Notes under the pieces: generated by a model | Told to the model about the DNA's origin: nothing | Seen by the model: the letters and a program-made list of their open reading frames with translations, nothing else | The model's database searches: none | Position numbers and translations under genes: made by a program | Part shown: piece after piece, positions 48,670 through 57,371 of the stretch | Layout of the letters: every line of letters begins with the position of its first letter | Position numbering within the stretch: position 1 is the stretch's first letter | DNA from: Streptomyces sp. NRRL S-646 | GTDB lineage: Bacteria > Actinomycetota > Actinomycetes > Streptomycetales > Streptomycetaceae | Assembly (NCBI RefSeq): GCF_000720765.1 | Contig: NZ_JODC01000005.1 | Span: 620,001-684,000 of the forward strand | Reading direction: 5' to 3' | Length of the DNA: 64,000 nt

Positions 48670-51516
48670 TCAGGCCACGGCGCTGAGGGTGTCCGCGAGC
48701 CGTCGTCTTGCCGCGCGTGCCGCCGGGAGGGCGGCGAGTGCGGCCGCGCCGAGCACCGCGGCGGCACCGAAGAGCAGGAGCAGTACCGGCGAGGGGCTCT
48801 GGGCGATCCCCGCGCCGATGCCGCTCGATCTGCCCTGGGAGTCGATCAGCCAGTGTGCGAGGGGGGTGCCAAGAGCCGTACCGGCGAGGACGGCGGCCAG
48901 GGCCGTGCAGCCGGTGGCCGTGACGGTGATCGCGGTGATCTGGCGCGGGGACAGCCCGATGGCCTTGAGGGCCAGCAGGTCGCGTTCGCCCTCGCGGACC
49001 GTGCCGCCGATCGCGGTGAGCAGTTCGACGAGCCCGATGAGAGCCAGGACGGCGATCAGGCCGACGACGACCGAGCGCAGGGGCGAGAGCCCGTCGGCCG
49101 GGTTGGTCACGGCGTGCACGTCGAGCCGGCCGTGCCCGGCGGCGGCCAGCCTGCCGGCGACGGCGTGCGGGTCGGCTCCGGGGCGCAGGCGGAGCTGGTA
49201 GAGGGTGGGGGTGAGACGCGGGTCGTTCTCGCGGAGGGTGTCGAGCGAGGTGGAGATGACCCGGCCGGCGTTCTCCGGTTCGATGCTGCGGCCCACGATG
49301 TGCAGGATCTGCGGCTGGTCGCCGACCGTCATCCGCACCCAGTCACCGACGCGCACGTCCAGCAGGTCCAGGAGGCCCTGTCCGGCAACCGCCTCGTCGC
49401 TGCCGCGGGCGGGGCGACCCTCGGCAAGGGTGTACGGGTAGGGGTTGTGGCTGGTGCCGAGGCCGCGCAGGGCGATCGTGGCCGTCTGGCCCGGCACCAG
49501 GGCGGCGACCTCGACACCCGGGTAGGCGGAGGCGACCTGCGGGTCGCGTTGCAACAGTGCGCGGGTGGCCCTGTCGCTCAGACCCGCGTCGGCGTGGACG
49601 GTGAGCGCGGCCGGCAGCCCGATCTGCTCGGGCCTGCTGTGGAAACGGTCGATGGTGGTCCAGGCACTCATCGCCACGACGATGAGCAGCAGCGGCAGCG
49701 CCAGCCGGGCCACGGTGGCCAGGGACCGCAGCCGACGGACAGAGGCCGTGTGCCAGCCCAGCACCAAGGCGGGCGGCACCCCCAGACCCAGAGCCCGCCG
49801 GGCCATGCCGGAGAGGTGCCCGCCGGAGGGTGCGCTCTGCTGCAGGCTCGCGGCGTGGCGCGCGGGCTCGCCGGCCTGCCCGGTCACCGCAGCCGCGGCC
49901 GGACGACTGAACACCCCTCGCGCCGGACTGGAAGGCGCATGCCCCGCCGAAGCGACGGTCCGCCGCTTCAGCCCCAGGACCCGCCGGGCCATCCCCCGCA
50001 GCCCCCTGCCTCCCGTAACCGCAGGCCGGGGGGCGGCGGAGTGCAGGGCTGGGGATATGTGTGCAGGTTCGGAGCGGCCGTCGGTGGGAGCTTGGGGTTG
50101 GGGATGGGGTGTCCGGCGGGAGTCGTGTGGCAGTTGGTGGGCCGGTGGTGTTGGGGCTTGCAGTCTCAGGGTTCGGCGGGTCCTCTCCAGCAGCCCCCTG
50201 CCTCCCGTGGCCGCTGGTCGGGGGGTGGTGGGGGGTGAGTTCGGGGGTGCCGGGTGGGCGGGGCGGCCGTCGGTGGGAGCTTGGGGTTGGGGGTCGGGTG
50301 TCCGGCGGGCGTCGTGTGGCAGTCGGTAGGGCGGGGGAGTTGCGGCTTGCAGGCCGAGCGCTCTGCGAGCCAGGAACAGCCCTGTACCCCCCGCACCCGC
50401 AGGGCGGGCCACCGGGACCGGTGGTACGCGGCCCGCTCGCCAGGCTGCGAGGGCCGTTGTTGCGCCGATGAAGAGCACGGCGCCCGCCGGGATGGCGAAC
50501 AGGGTCGGTGTGTGGCCGGGCAGGCCCTGCCATACGCCGAGGGCGTCTCCGAGGCGGCCGGGGAAGCGGCTGCCCAGGGACTGGGTGAGTGTTGCCGCGG
50601 CTGCGGCGCCCAGTACGGCGTACGCGATGTGCTGGAACAGGAACACGCGGACGACCTGGGCCGGGGTGAAGCCGATCGCCTTCAGGACCGAGATGTCGCG
50701 CAGGTGGCCGCGGATGCGGGTGGCGATCGCGCCGTGGACAGCGAGGCCCGCGGCGACCAGTGCGCCCAGGCCGAAGAGGCCCAGGACCTGGCCCAGCAGC
50801 CTGTTGTCGCCCTGTGCCTCGGCGCGGGCCTGCTGCCAGGTGGAGACCTCGCCGATGGCGCCCGCACCGAGGACGGTGACGGCGCGCTGGACGGCGTAGT
50901 CCGTGTCGTCGGGGTCGGTGAGGCGCAGGCCGATGACCTGGCCGGTGGGGTGGGGCACGGCGGAGGGGAGGGCCCAGACCAGGCCCGGCTGCTCGTTCGC
51001 GCGGTAGCGGGGCTCCGCGCTGTCGGCCACGCCCACGACGGTCACCATCCGTGTCGTGCCCGGCAGGGTGAGCGTGTCACCCGGTTCGGCGAGCAGAGCG
51101 CGGGCGAGCCGGCTCTCCAGGACCACGCCGTCGGGGGTGGCGGCCGTCAGCCAGTGGCCGGCGGTGAGCAACGGGCGGCCGACGTGGGGGCGCTCGGGCG
51201 TCGCGCGCAGTTCGACCGAGGCGCGGGTGCCGCGTGAGGCGAGGGTGGCGACGGCGGTGGGGTAGGGGCCGGCGACGGATTGCACCCCGTCCAGGCCGGC
51301 CAGCTTCCCCACCTGGGCGGACTTGTCCGTGTGGATCCAGACGTGCGCGCCGCGCTCCTGGGTGAAGATCCGCTGCCAGGGGTTGGTGGCGTACCCGAAC
51401 AGGGCCGTCGCCAGCAGGAGCGACACCACGATCCCGGCGGTGGCGAGAACCAGAAACAGCGCCTCGCCGCGGTGCGTGCGCAGATCGGAGTGCGCCCAGC
51501 GCAGGGTTGCTCGCAT
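48670..51516 (-). CDS. FtsX-family ABC exporter permease with internal duplication
   Basis: A 948-residue double FtsX/MacB-type permease (two four-helix FtsX domains with large extracellular loops), partner of the ATPase upstream. The first FtsX core (LGALVAAGLAVHGAIATRIRGHLRDISVLKAIGFTPAQVVRVFLFQHIAY) is near residues 250-310 and the second (ALIGLVELLTAIGGTVREGERDLLALKAIGLSPRQITAI) near 820-860. Between them lies a repetitive Pro/Arg/His-rich linker of about 200 residues built from 62-64-residue units, each starting with an ARRALGLQ-like motif. The linker looks newly expanded. Substrate unknown. Confidence 0.85.
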   Translation of the reverse strand: MRATLRWAHSDLRTHRGEALFLVLATAGIVVSLLLATALFGYATNPWQRIFTQERGAHVWIHTDKSAQVGKLAGLDGVQSVAGPYPTAVATLASRGTRASVELRATPERPHVGRPLLTAGHWLTAATPDGVVLESRLARALLAEPGDTLTLPGTTRMVTVVGVADSAEPRYRANEQPGLVWALPSAVPHPTGQVIGLRLTDPDDTDYAVQRAVTVLGAGAIGEVSTWQQARAEAQGDNRLLGQVLGLFGLGALVAAGLAVHGAIATRIRGHLRDISVLKAIGFTPAQVVRVFLFQHIAYAVLGAAAAATLTQSLGSRFPGRLGDALGVWQGLPGHTPTLFAIPAGAVLFIGATTALAAWRAGRVPPVPVARPAGAGGTGLFLARRALGLQAATPPPYRLPHDARRTPDPQPQAPTDGRPAHPAPPNSPPTTPRPAATGGRGLLERTRRTLRLQAPTPPAHQLPHDSRRTPHPQPQAPTDGRSEPAHISPALHSAAPRPAVTGGRGLRGMARRVLGLKRRTVASAGHAPSSPARGVFSRPAAAAVTGQAGEPARHAASLQQSAPSGGHLSGMARRALGLGVPPALVLGWHTASVRRLRSLATVARLALPLLLIVVAMSAWTTIDRFHSRPEQIGLPAALTVHADAGLSDRATRALLQRDPQVASAYPGVEVAALVPGQTATIALRGLGTSHNPYPYTLAEGRPARGSDEAVAGQGLLDLLDVRVGDWVRMTVGDQPQILHIVGRSIEPENAGRVISTSLDTLRENDPRLTPTLYQLRLRPGADPHAVAGRLAAAGHGRLDVHAVTNPADGLSPLRSVVVGLIAVLALIGLVELLTAIGGTVREGERDLLALKAIGLSPRQITAITVTATGCTALAAVLAGTALGTPLAHWLIDSQGRSSGIGAGIAQSPSPVLLLLFGAAAVLGAAALAALPAARAARRRLADTLSAVA
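49780..50372. repeat. Intragenic ~189-bp tandem repeat in the FtsX permease gene
   Basis: The segment encoding ARRALGLQ-like motifs recurs at about 50350-50371, 50161-50182, 49970-49990 and 49780-49803. The distances are 189, about 192 and about 186 bp, all multiples of three. The first two units are close copies (for example GCGGCCGTCGGTGGGAGCTT at 50263 and 50074). The later ones have diverged. The array adds about 190 residues to the protein. Confidence 0.8.
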
Positions 51517-51555
51517 ACGGCTCAGGCCTTCCGGGGATCGTCGTACACCCGCATG

Positions 51556-52308
51556 TCAGTCCCTGAGCTCCAGCACCCCGGATATCCCGGTCCTGCGGGA
51601 CGCCCCGGTGCCGTCCAGTTCCGCGTCGTCGGCGATCCGGCCGTCGAAGAAGCTGATCACACGGTCCGCGGCGCTCGCCAGCCGGGCGTCATGGGTGACC
51701 AGCACGATCGTCTGGCCGCGCTGGTGGAAGCGGGACAGCAGCCGCATCACCTCGCGGGTGCCCTTGCTGTCCAGGCTGCCCGCGGGCTCGTCGGCCAGGA
51801 GGAGGGGCGGGTGGTTGACCAGGGCACGGGCGAGTGCGACCCGCTGCTGTTCGCCGCCGGACAGCTCGCCCGGCATGCTCCGCTCCTTGCCGCCAAGACC
51901 CAGTTCGCCGAGCAACTGCTCCCGCTCGGTCCGCGCCTGCTTCGGTGCGACCCCCGCGAGCAGGGCCGGCAGTTCCACGTTGTCGGCGACCGACAGATTG
52001 GAGACGAGGTTGAAGAACTGGAAGACGATCCCGATCCGCTTCCTGCGTTCCACCGCCCAGCGCGCCTCGCTCCACGCATCCGTGCGCTCACCGTCCAGCC
52101 GGATGCTGCCGCCGTCCGGCCGCTGCAGCCCGCCCAGCAGATGCAGCAAGGTCGACTTGCCGGCGCCGGACGGGCCGGTGACGGCCACGAACTCGCCCTG
52201 CCGGACGCACAGGTCGACCCCGCGCACGGCATGCGCCGGCGCGCCCTCGCCGTAGTGCGTCTTGACCAGGCCTTCCGCGTGCAGCACGGGAGCGGGACTG
52301 TCGCTCAC
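51556..52308 (-). CDS. ABC exporter ATPase (LolD/MacB type)
   Basis: A 250-residue ATP-binding subunit. Walker A GPSGAGKSTLLHLLGG (about residue 40), Q-loop FQFFNLVSNLSVADN, signature LSGGEQQRVALARAL, Walker B LLLADEPAGSLD and H-loop VLVTHDARLA are in order. The GTG at 52308 makes a GTGA overlap with the padR-type gene upstream and removes a non-conserved extension. The permease gene begins 40 bp downstream, so regulator, ATPase and permease form one unit. Confidence 0.92.
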   Translation of the reverse strand: MSDSPAPVLHAEGLVKTHYGEGAPAHAVRGVDLCVRQGEFVAVTGPSGAGKSTLLHLLGGLQRPDGGSIRLDGERTDAWSEARWAVERRKRIGIVFQFFNLVSNLSVADNVELPALLAGVAPKQARTEREQLLGELGLGGKERSMPGELSGGEQQRVALARALVNHPPLLLADEPAGSLDSKGTREVMRLLSRFHQRGQTIVLVTHDARLASAADRVISFFDGRIADDAELDGTGASRRTGISGVLELRD

Positions 52309-52820
52309 TCCAGCTCCTCCAGCTCTTCCTGGCACCGTTCCAGCCAGTCGAGGTCGGCCTGCAGGTGCAGCATCGCGCCCTCGATCAGCAGATGGGCGAT
52401 GCGGTTGTCGCGGTCTTCGGCGGCGGCCAGCTTCGACAGGTCGCGCATGGTGTTGAGGTACTGGCGCCGCTGCTTGTTGATCAGGGCGATCTGCTCGGCG
52501 AGACCGGTCTGCGGAGCGAGCGCCAGCTTCATGAAGAACTCGTCCCGCACCCGCGGCTCGTCCTCGGGCTCCTCGAACCAGGCGCGCAGCGCCTCCCGCC
52601 CGGTGTCGGTGAGGTGGTAGACCTTTTTGTTGGGTCGGCTCGACTGCTCGACGTCCTCGCCCTCGATCAGCCCTTGCTTCTCGAGGCGGCCGAGGGTTAC
52701 GTAGATCTGGCCGACGTTCGGCTGAGGGTACGCGGAGCCCAGCAGTTGCTCAAGGTCCTGCTTGAGCTCGTAGCCGTGGGCCGGACCGCGTGCCAGGAGT
52801 GCCAGGAGGGGCAGGCGCAC
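52305..52820 (-). CDS. PadR-family transcriptional regulator
   Basis: A 171-residue PadR repressor. The winged helix is MRLPLLALLARGPAHGYELKQDLEQLLGSAYPQPNVGQIYVTLGRLEKQGLIEGE, with the wing RPNKKVYHLTDTGREAL (about residues 1-80). The C-terminal half is a helical dimerisation domain (EQIALINKQRRQYLNTMRDLSKL). PadR proteins of this size commonly repress an adjacent ABC exporter and are released by its substrate. The palindrome ATACCTAACAGGTAT lies 50 bp upstream and two related sites are found near 54.2-54.3 kb. Confidence 0.9.
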   Translation of the reverse strand: MRLPLLALLARGPAHGYELKQDLEQLLGSAYPQPNVGQIYVTLGRLEKQGLIEGEDVEQSSRPNKKVYHLTDTGREALRAWFEEPEDEPRVRDEFFMKLALAPQTGLAEQIALINKQRRQYLNTMRDLSKLAAAEDRDNRIAHLLIEGAMLHLQADLDWLERCQEELEELE

Positions 52821-52870
52821 TCGTGCTGTCCTCCTGTCCTCGTAATGTGCTCCAGGCCCTAGTATCGCGC

Positions 52871-52885
52871 ATACCTAACAGGTAT
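52871..52885. promoter_or_regulatory. Palindromic operator site 1
   Basis: ATACCT-AAC-AGGTAT, perfect 6-bp arms, in the 121-bp gap between the divergent padR-type gene and the solute-binding protein gene. The best candidate for the PadR autoregulatory operator. Confidence 0.65.
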
Positions 52886-52941
52886 ACATGGCCTCTGACT
52901 CCGGGCGAAGATGCCCGGCGCCGGTGTACAGGGAGGAACCT

Positions 52942-54213
52942 ATGCGGTGGATCCATGCCGCGGGTAGGGGACTCCTTGTTCTCGTCGTGGTCATGACCGG
53001 ATATGTCGCCTCCGGCGCCCGCGCCGAGGAGGGCACGGCGGGCGGCCGCGGACCGTTGACGCTCGCCACCGCCGGAGACCTCACCAACTACCTCGACCCC
53101 CTCCTCCAGGGCTGGAACCGCACCCACCCCGGCGAGAAGGTCACCCTCGTCGAGCTCCCGGACTCCGCCGACGAGACCCATGCGCAGATGGTCACCGACC
53201 TGCGCGGCGGCGACCGCAGCCGCTTCGACGTCCTCAACATCGACGTCAGCTGGACCTCGGAGTTCGCGGCGGCGGGCTGGATACGCCCGCTGCCCCGCGA
53301 CCGCTTCCCGACGAAGAGCTTCCTGAAGCCGGTCGTGGACACGGCGACCTACGACGGCCATCTGTACGCCGTCCCGTACGTCACCAACGCCGGACTGCTC
53401 CTCTACCGCAAGGACATCCTCGCCAAGGAGGGCGTCCCGCCGCCGCGCACCTGGGCCGAGCTGGAGTACGACGCGAAGACCATCGCGCCGAAGTACGGAC
53501 TCGACGGCTACGCAGGGCAGTTCCTCCCGTACGAGGGCCTCACCGTCAACGCCGCCGAGGCCGTCTACTCCGCGGGCGGCAGCATCCTCGGCGACGAGGG
53601 CGCACGCGTCACCGTCAACTCGGCGGCCGCCCGCGAGGGCATCGGCTTCCTCGCCCGCGGCGTGCGCGAGGGCTGGATCCCGAAGAAGGCGCTGATGTAC
53701 AAGGAGGAGGAGTCCAAGCAGGCCTTCCAGGACGGCCGTCTGCTCTTCCTCCGCAACTGGCCCTACGCCTACGTCGGCGCCTCGGCCAAGGGCTCCCCGG
53801 TCGCCGGCAGGATCGGCGCCGTACCGCTGCCCGGCCCGGACGGGCCCGGCAGGAGCGTCCTCGGCGGCTCCAACCTGGCCGTCAACACGCACGCACAGCA
53901 CCCCGACTCCGCCGCGCGCCTGCTCGCGTACCTCACCAGTGAGCCCGTCCAGCGTCAGGTCCTCACCCGCGGCGCGCTGCCGCCCGTACGGGCCGCGCTG
54001 TACCAGGACCCCGAGCTGATACGGCGGTTCCCGTATCTGCCGACCCTGCGCACGAGTGTCCTGCACGCCGCGCCGCGCCCCAAGAGCCCGCGCTACGACC
54101 AGGTCAGCCTGGTGGTGCAGGCGGTCGTGCGCGACGCCATGACCGGGCACGAGACCCCGGCCGCGGCGGTGCAGAGGCTGGCGCGGGAGCTGGCAGCTGT
54201 CTCCAGCCGCTAG
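52942..54213 (+). CDS. Extracellular sugar-type solute-binding protein (orphan)
   Basis: A 423-residue family 1 extracellular solute-binding protein. A Sec signal peptide (MRWIHAAGRGLLVLVVVMTGYVASGARA) lacks a lipobox cysteine, unlike the lipoprotein encoded at 56037. The mature protein begins GPLTLATAGDLTNYLDPLL, with VVDTATYDGHLYAVPYVTNAGLLLYRKDI and GRLLFLRNWPYAYVGAS typical of trehalose/maltose-like binders. GGAGG upstream supports the ATG at 52942. It is divergent from the padR-type gene and followed at once by operator site 2. No permease is immediately adjacent. Confidence 0.85.
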   Translation: MRWIHAAGRGLLVLVVVMTGYVASGARAEEGTAGGRGPLTLATAGDLTNYLDPLLQGWNRTHPGEKVTLVELPDSADETHAQMVTDLRGGDRSRFDVLNIDVSWTSEFAAAGWIRPLPRDRFPTKSFLKPVVDTATYDGHLYAVPYVTNAGLLLYRKDILAKEGVPPPRTWAELEYDAKTIAPKYGLDGYAGQFLPYEGLTVNAAEAVYSAGGSILGDEGARVTVNSAAAREGIGFLARGVREGWIPKKALMYKEEESKQAFQDGRLLFLRNWPYAYVGASAKGSPVAGRIGAVPLPGPDGPGRSVLGGSNLAVNTHAQHPDSAARLLAYLTSEPVQRQVLTRGALPPVRAALYQDPELIRRFPYLPTLRTSVLHAAPRPKSPRYDQVSLVVQAVVRDAMTGHETPAAAVQRLARELAAVSSR

Positions 54214-54228
54214 TTACTTGTTAGGTAA
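54214..54228. promoter_or_regulatory. Palindromic operator site 2
   Basis: TTACTTGTTAGGTAA, beginning directly after the stop codon of the solute-binding protein gene, matches the reverse complement of site 1 at 12 of 15 positions. Confidence 0.6.
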
Positions 54229-54311
54229 CGCGGAAGTCTCATCTGGCTTCAGAATGCCCCCTTAAGTCCGCTTTTGCTATGCCGACTCAGCAGTAGCTTC
54301 CGTTTCTTTCA

Positions 54312-54342
54312 TTGACACCCTCACGACACGCCTACCTAACAT
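54312..54342 (+). promoter_or_regulatory. Promoter of the glucosidase operon
   Basis: TTGACA (54312-54317) and TAACAT (54337-54342) with a 19-bp spacer. The predicted +1 is the A of the ATG at 54349, implying leaderless translation. No Shine-Dalgarno sequence is present. Confidence 0.5.
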
Positions 54343-54346
54343 GCAT
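54332..54346. promoter_or_regulatory. Palindromic operator site 3
   Basis: CTACCTAACATGCAT matches site 1 at 12 of 15 positions and overlaps the -10 and start region of the glucosidase gene. It also overlaps a longer perfect palindrome, AACATGCATGCATGTT (54338-54353), that spans the start codon. Confidence 0.6.
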
Positions 54347-54348
54347 GC

Positions 54349-55974
54349 ATGTTGAGTAAGTACCGCTGGTGGCGCGACGCGGTGATCTACCAGGTGTACG
54401 TCCGCAGCTTCCTGGACAGCACCGGCGACGGCATCGGCGATCTGGCCGGGGTCCGCGCCGGACTGCCGTACCTGAAGAAGCTGGGCGTCGACGGGATCTG
54501 GCTGAGCCCCTTCTATCCGTCCCCGCAGCACGACCACGGCTACGACGTGGCCGACTACTGCGGCGTCGACCCGCTCTTCGGCGACCTCGCCGAGTTCGAC
54601 CTGCTGATGGCGGCCGCCCGGAAGCTCGGCGTCAAGGTGCTGCTGGACGTCGTGCCCAACCACTGCTCCAGCGAGCACCCGTGGTTCCAGGAGGCCCTCG
54701 CCTCGGAACCCGGCAGCGCGGCCCGCGCCCGCTTCCACTTCGCCGACGGCCGCGGCGCCGACGGCGGCGAACCGCCCAACAACTGGCACTCCATGTTCGG
54801 CGGCCCCGCCTGGACCCGGGTGACCGAGCCGGACGGCCGCCCCGGCCAGTGGTACCTGCACATGTTCGCGCCCGAACAGCCCGACTGGAACTGGCGCAAC
54901 CCCGAGACCGGCGCCGAGTTCGACCGGGTCCTGCGCTTCTGGCTCGACCGTGGCATCGACGGCTTCCGCATCGACGTCGCCGCCGGCCTCTACAAGCACC
55001 CCGAACTGCCCGACTCCGACGACCCCGAGGCCGACGCCCGCACCCGCGACTCCGTCAACCCGCTCGCCTGGAACCAGCCCGAGGTGCACGACGTGTGGCG
55101 GCACTGGAGGGCGGTGTGCGAGGAGTACACGGCACGCGACGGCCGCGAGCGGCTGCTGGTCGGTGAGGTGTCGGTGCCGACCGCACGCGAACACGCGCAG
55201 TACGTCCGCCCGGACGAACTCCACCAGGCCTTCTTCTTCGACCTGCTCAGCGCACCCTGGAACGCCGACGCCTTCCGCAAGGTCATCACCGAGGCCATGC
55301 AGGACATCGCCGGCACGGGCTCGACGGTCACCTGGGTCCTCAACAACCACGACCAGGTCCGCACCGTCACCCGCTACGGCGAACCCGCGCCGGAGGGCAG
55401 CGGCCTGGGCACGGCCCGCGCCCGCGCCGCCGCACTGCTGATGCTGGCGCTGCCCGGAGCCGCGTACATCTATCAGGGCGAGGAACTGGGCCTGCCCGAG
55501 GTCGTCGACCTGCCTGACGACGTGCTCACCGACCCGATCTTCCGCCGCACCGGAAGCCGTGCCCGTATCCGCGACGGCTGCCGGGTCCCGCTGCCGTGGT
55601 CCGGACAGGCCTCACCCTTCGGCTTCACCTCCGGCGCCGAAAGCGCGCGGCCGTGGCTGCCGCAGCCTTCGTATTTCGCCGAGTACGCCACCGACCGCGC
55701 CCTCGCAGACACCCGCTCCTTCTGGCACCTGTACCGCGACGGCCTCCAACTGCGCGCCGCACTGCCCCAGTTGGGCGAGGGAACGCTCGACTGGCTGGAC
55801 ACCCCGCCGGGCGTCCTCGCCTTCGTCCGCGGCGACGGCCTCGTCTGCGCCGTCAACTTCGGTACGGCACCCATGCCCGCACCGGTCTCCGGCACCCCGC
55901 TGCTGTCCAGCGGCCCCTGCACGGCGGGGGTGCTGCCCGGTTCGACGGCGGCCTGGTGGATCAACGACCTCTGA
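54349..55974 (+). CDS. GH13 alpha-glucosidase
   Basis: A 541-residue glycoside hydrolase family 13 enzyme acting on maltose/isomalto-type oligosaccharides in the cytoplasm (no signal peptide). GH13 landmarks are DGIWLSPFYPSPQHDHGYDVADY, LLDVVPNHCS, GIDGFRIDVAAG with the nucleophile Asp (about residue 210), LLVGEVSVP with the acid/base Glu (about 272) and WVLNNHDQVR with the third Asp. The domain order fits AglA-type alpha-glucosidase. It precedes a complete MalEFG-type importer, so it likely hydrolyses the imported sugar. Confidence 0.9.
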   Translation: MLSKYRWWRDAVIYQVYVRSFLDSTGDGIGDLAGVRAGLPYLKKLGVDGIWLSPFYPSPQHDHGYDVADYCGVDPLFGDLAEFDLLMAAARKLGVKVLLDVVPNHCSSEHPWFQEALASEPGSAARARFHFADGRGADGGEPPNNWHSMFGGPAWTRVTEPDGRPGQWYLHMFAPEQPDWNWRNPETGAEFDRVLRFWLDRGIDGFRIDVAAGLYKHPELPDSDDPEADARTRDSVNPLAWNQPEVHDVWRHWRAVCEEYTARDGRERLLVGEVSVPTAREHAQYVRPDELHQAFFFDLLSAPWNADAFRKVITEAMQDIAGTGSTVTWVLNNHDQVRTVTRYGEPAPEGSGLGTARARAAALLMLALPGAAYIYQGEELGLPEVVDLPDDVLTDPIFRRTGSRARIRDGCRVPLPWSGQASPFGFTSGAESARPWLPQPSYFAEYATDRALADTRSFWHLYRDGLQLRAALPQLGEGTLDWLDTPPGVLAFVRGDGLVCAVNFGTAPMPAPVSGTPLLSSGPCTAGVLPGSTAAWWINDL

Positions 55975-56036
55975 CCACCACCGCCCACCACCCCTGATTG
56001 TTCGTCAGTTTCCCACCCCTTGAAGGGACATCAACG

Positions 56037-57365
56037 ATGATGCGACGACGCACGACCCTGCTCACCGGCTGCACCGCCCTTGCCCTCGCGCTCGGCGCCA
56101 CCGCCTGCGGAGGCGGCGGCCCGGTCTCGGCCGGTGGCGGCGACAAGTCGCTGGGCGGCCAGACCGTCACGGTGGCCGGGGTCTGGACCGGCAGCGAGCA
56201 GAAGAACTTCCAGAAGGTCCTCGACGCCTTCAGCGCGAAGACCGGTGCCAAGACGCAGTTCATCTCCACCGGCGACAACGTCTCCACCGTCGTCGGCAGC
56301 AAGATCGAAGGCGGCAACGCGCCCGACGTGGTGATGGTCCCGCAGGTGGGTGTGCTTCAGCAGTTCGCGAAGAAGGGCTGGCTCAAGCCGCTGTCCGCCA
56401 CCACCGACAAGGCCGTCGACGCGGGCTACGCCCCCGTCTGGAAGAAGTACGGCAGCGTCGACGGCACCCTCTACGGCCTCTACTTCAAGGCCGCCCACAA
56501 GTCGACGGTCTGGTACAGCCCCGAAGCCCTCACCCAGGCGGGCGTCAAGCCGCCGAAGACCTATGACGCGATGCTGAAGGCCGGACACACCGTCTCCGAC
56601 TCCGGGCTCGCAGCCTTCTCCGTCGCCGGGCAGGACGGCTGGACCCTCACCGACTGGTTCGAGAACATCTACCTCTCCCAGGCGGGCCCCGAGAAGTACG
56701 ACGCCCTGGCCGCCCACAAGCTGAAGTGGACCGACGCCTCGGTGGTCAAGGCGCTCGGCACCCTCGGCAAGCTGTTCAAGGACAAGCAGCTGATAGCCGG
56801 CGGCCAGAAGGAGGCCCTCAACACCGACTTCCCGGGCTCGGTGCAGAAGGTGTTCGGACCCAAGCCCGAGGCCGGCATGGTCTACGAGGGCGACTTCGTC
56901 GCCGGCGTCGCCCACGACCAGTTCGGCAAGACCATCGGCAAGGACGCGAACTTCTTCCCCTTCCCCGCGGTCGACGGCGGCAAGGCGCCGGTGGTCAGCG
57001 GCGGTGACGCGGCCGTCGTCCTCAAGGACGGCAAGAACGCCAAGGCCGGCATGAAGCTCCTGGAGTACCTGGCGACCCCGGAGGCCGCCGCCGTGTGGGC
57101 GAAGGCCGGCGGCTTCCTGTCCCCGAACAAGAAGCTGTCTCTCGATTCCTACGGCGACGACGTCACCCGTGCCACTGCCAAGTCCCTTGTCTCCGCCGGG
57201 GATTCGGTCCGCTTCGACATGTCCGACCAGGCGCCGGCGGCGTTCGGCGGCACGAAGGGCGCGGGCGAGTGGAAGCTGCTCCAGGACTTCCTGAGCGACC
57301 CGTCGAACCCGAAGGGCACCGCGGCACAGCTGGAGGCCGCGGCGGCCAAGGCCTACAAGGGCTGA
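56037..57365 (+). CDS. Maltose/trehalose-type ABC importer, binding lipoprotein
   Basis: A 442-residue family 1 binding protein anchored as a lipoprotein: the signal MMRRRTTLLTGCTALALALGA ends at a TAC lipobox cysteine (about residue 24). The mature part begins LGGQTVTVAGVWTGSEQKNFQKVLDAF, with DVVMVPQVGVLQQFAKKGWLKPL and GGDAAVVLKDGKNAKAGMKLLEYLATPEAAA. GAAGGG lies about 8 nt upstream of the ATG at 56037. The permease gene follows 6 bp after the stop. Confidence 0.92.
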   Translation: MMRRRTTLLTGCTALALALGATACGGGGPVSAGGGDKSLGGQTVTVAGVWTGSEQKNFQKVLDAFSAKTGAKTQFISTGDNVSTVVGSKIEGGNAPDVVMVPQVGVLQQFAKKGWLKPLSATTDKAVDAGYAPVWKKYGSVDGTLYGLYFKAAHKSTVWYSPEALTQAGVKPPKTYDAMLKAGHTVSDSGLAAFSVAGQDGWTLTDWFENIYLSQAGPEKYDALAAHKLKWTDASVVKALGTLGKLFKDKQLIAGGQKEALNTDFPGSVQKVFGPKPEAGMVYEGDFVAGVAHDQFGKTIGKDANFFPFPAVDGGKAPVVSGGDAAVVLKDGKNAKAGMKLLEYLATPEAAAVWAKAGGFLSPNKKLSLDSYGDDVTRATAKSLVSAGDSVRFDMSDQAPAAFGGTKGAGEWKLLQDFLSDPSNPKGTAAQLEAAAAKAYKG

Positions 57366-57371
57366 CGCGCC

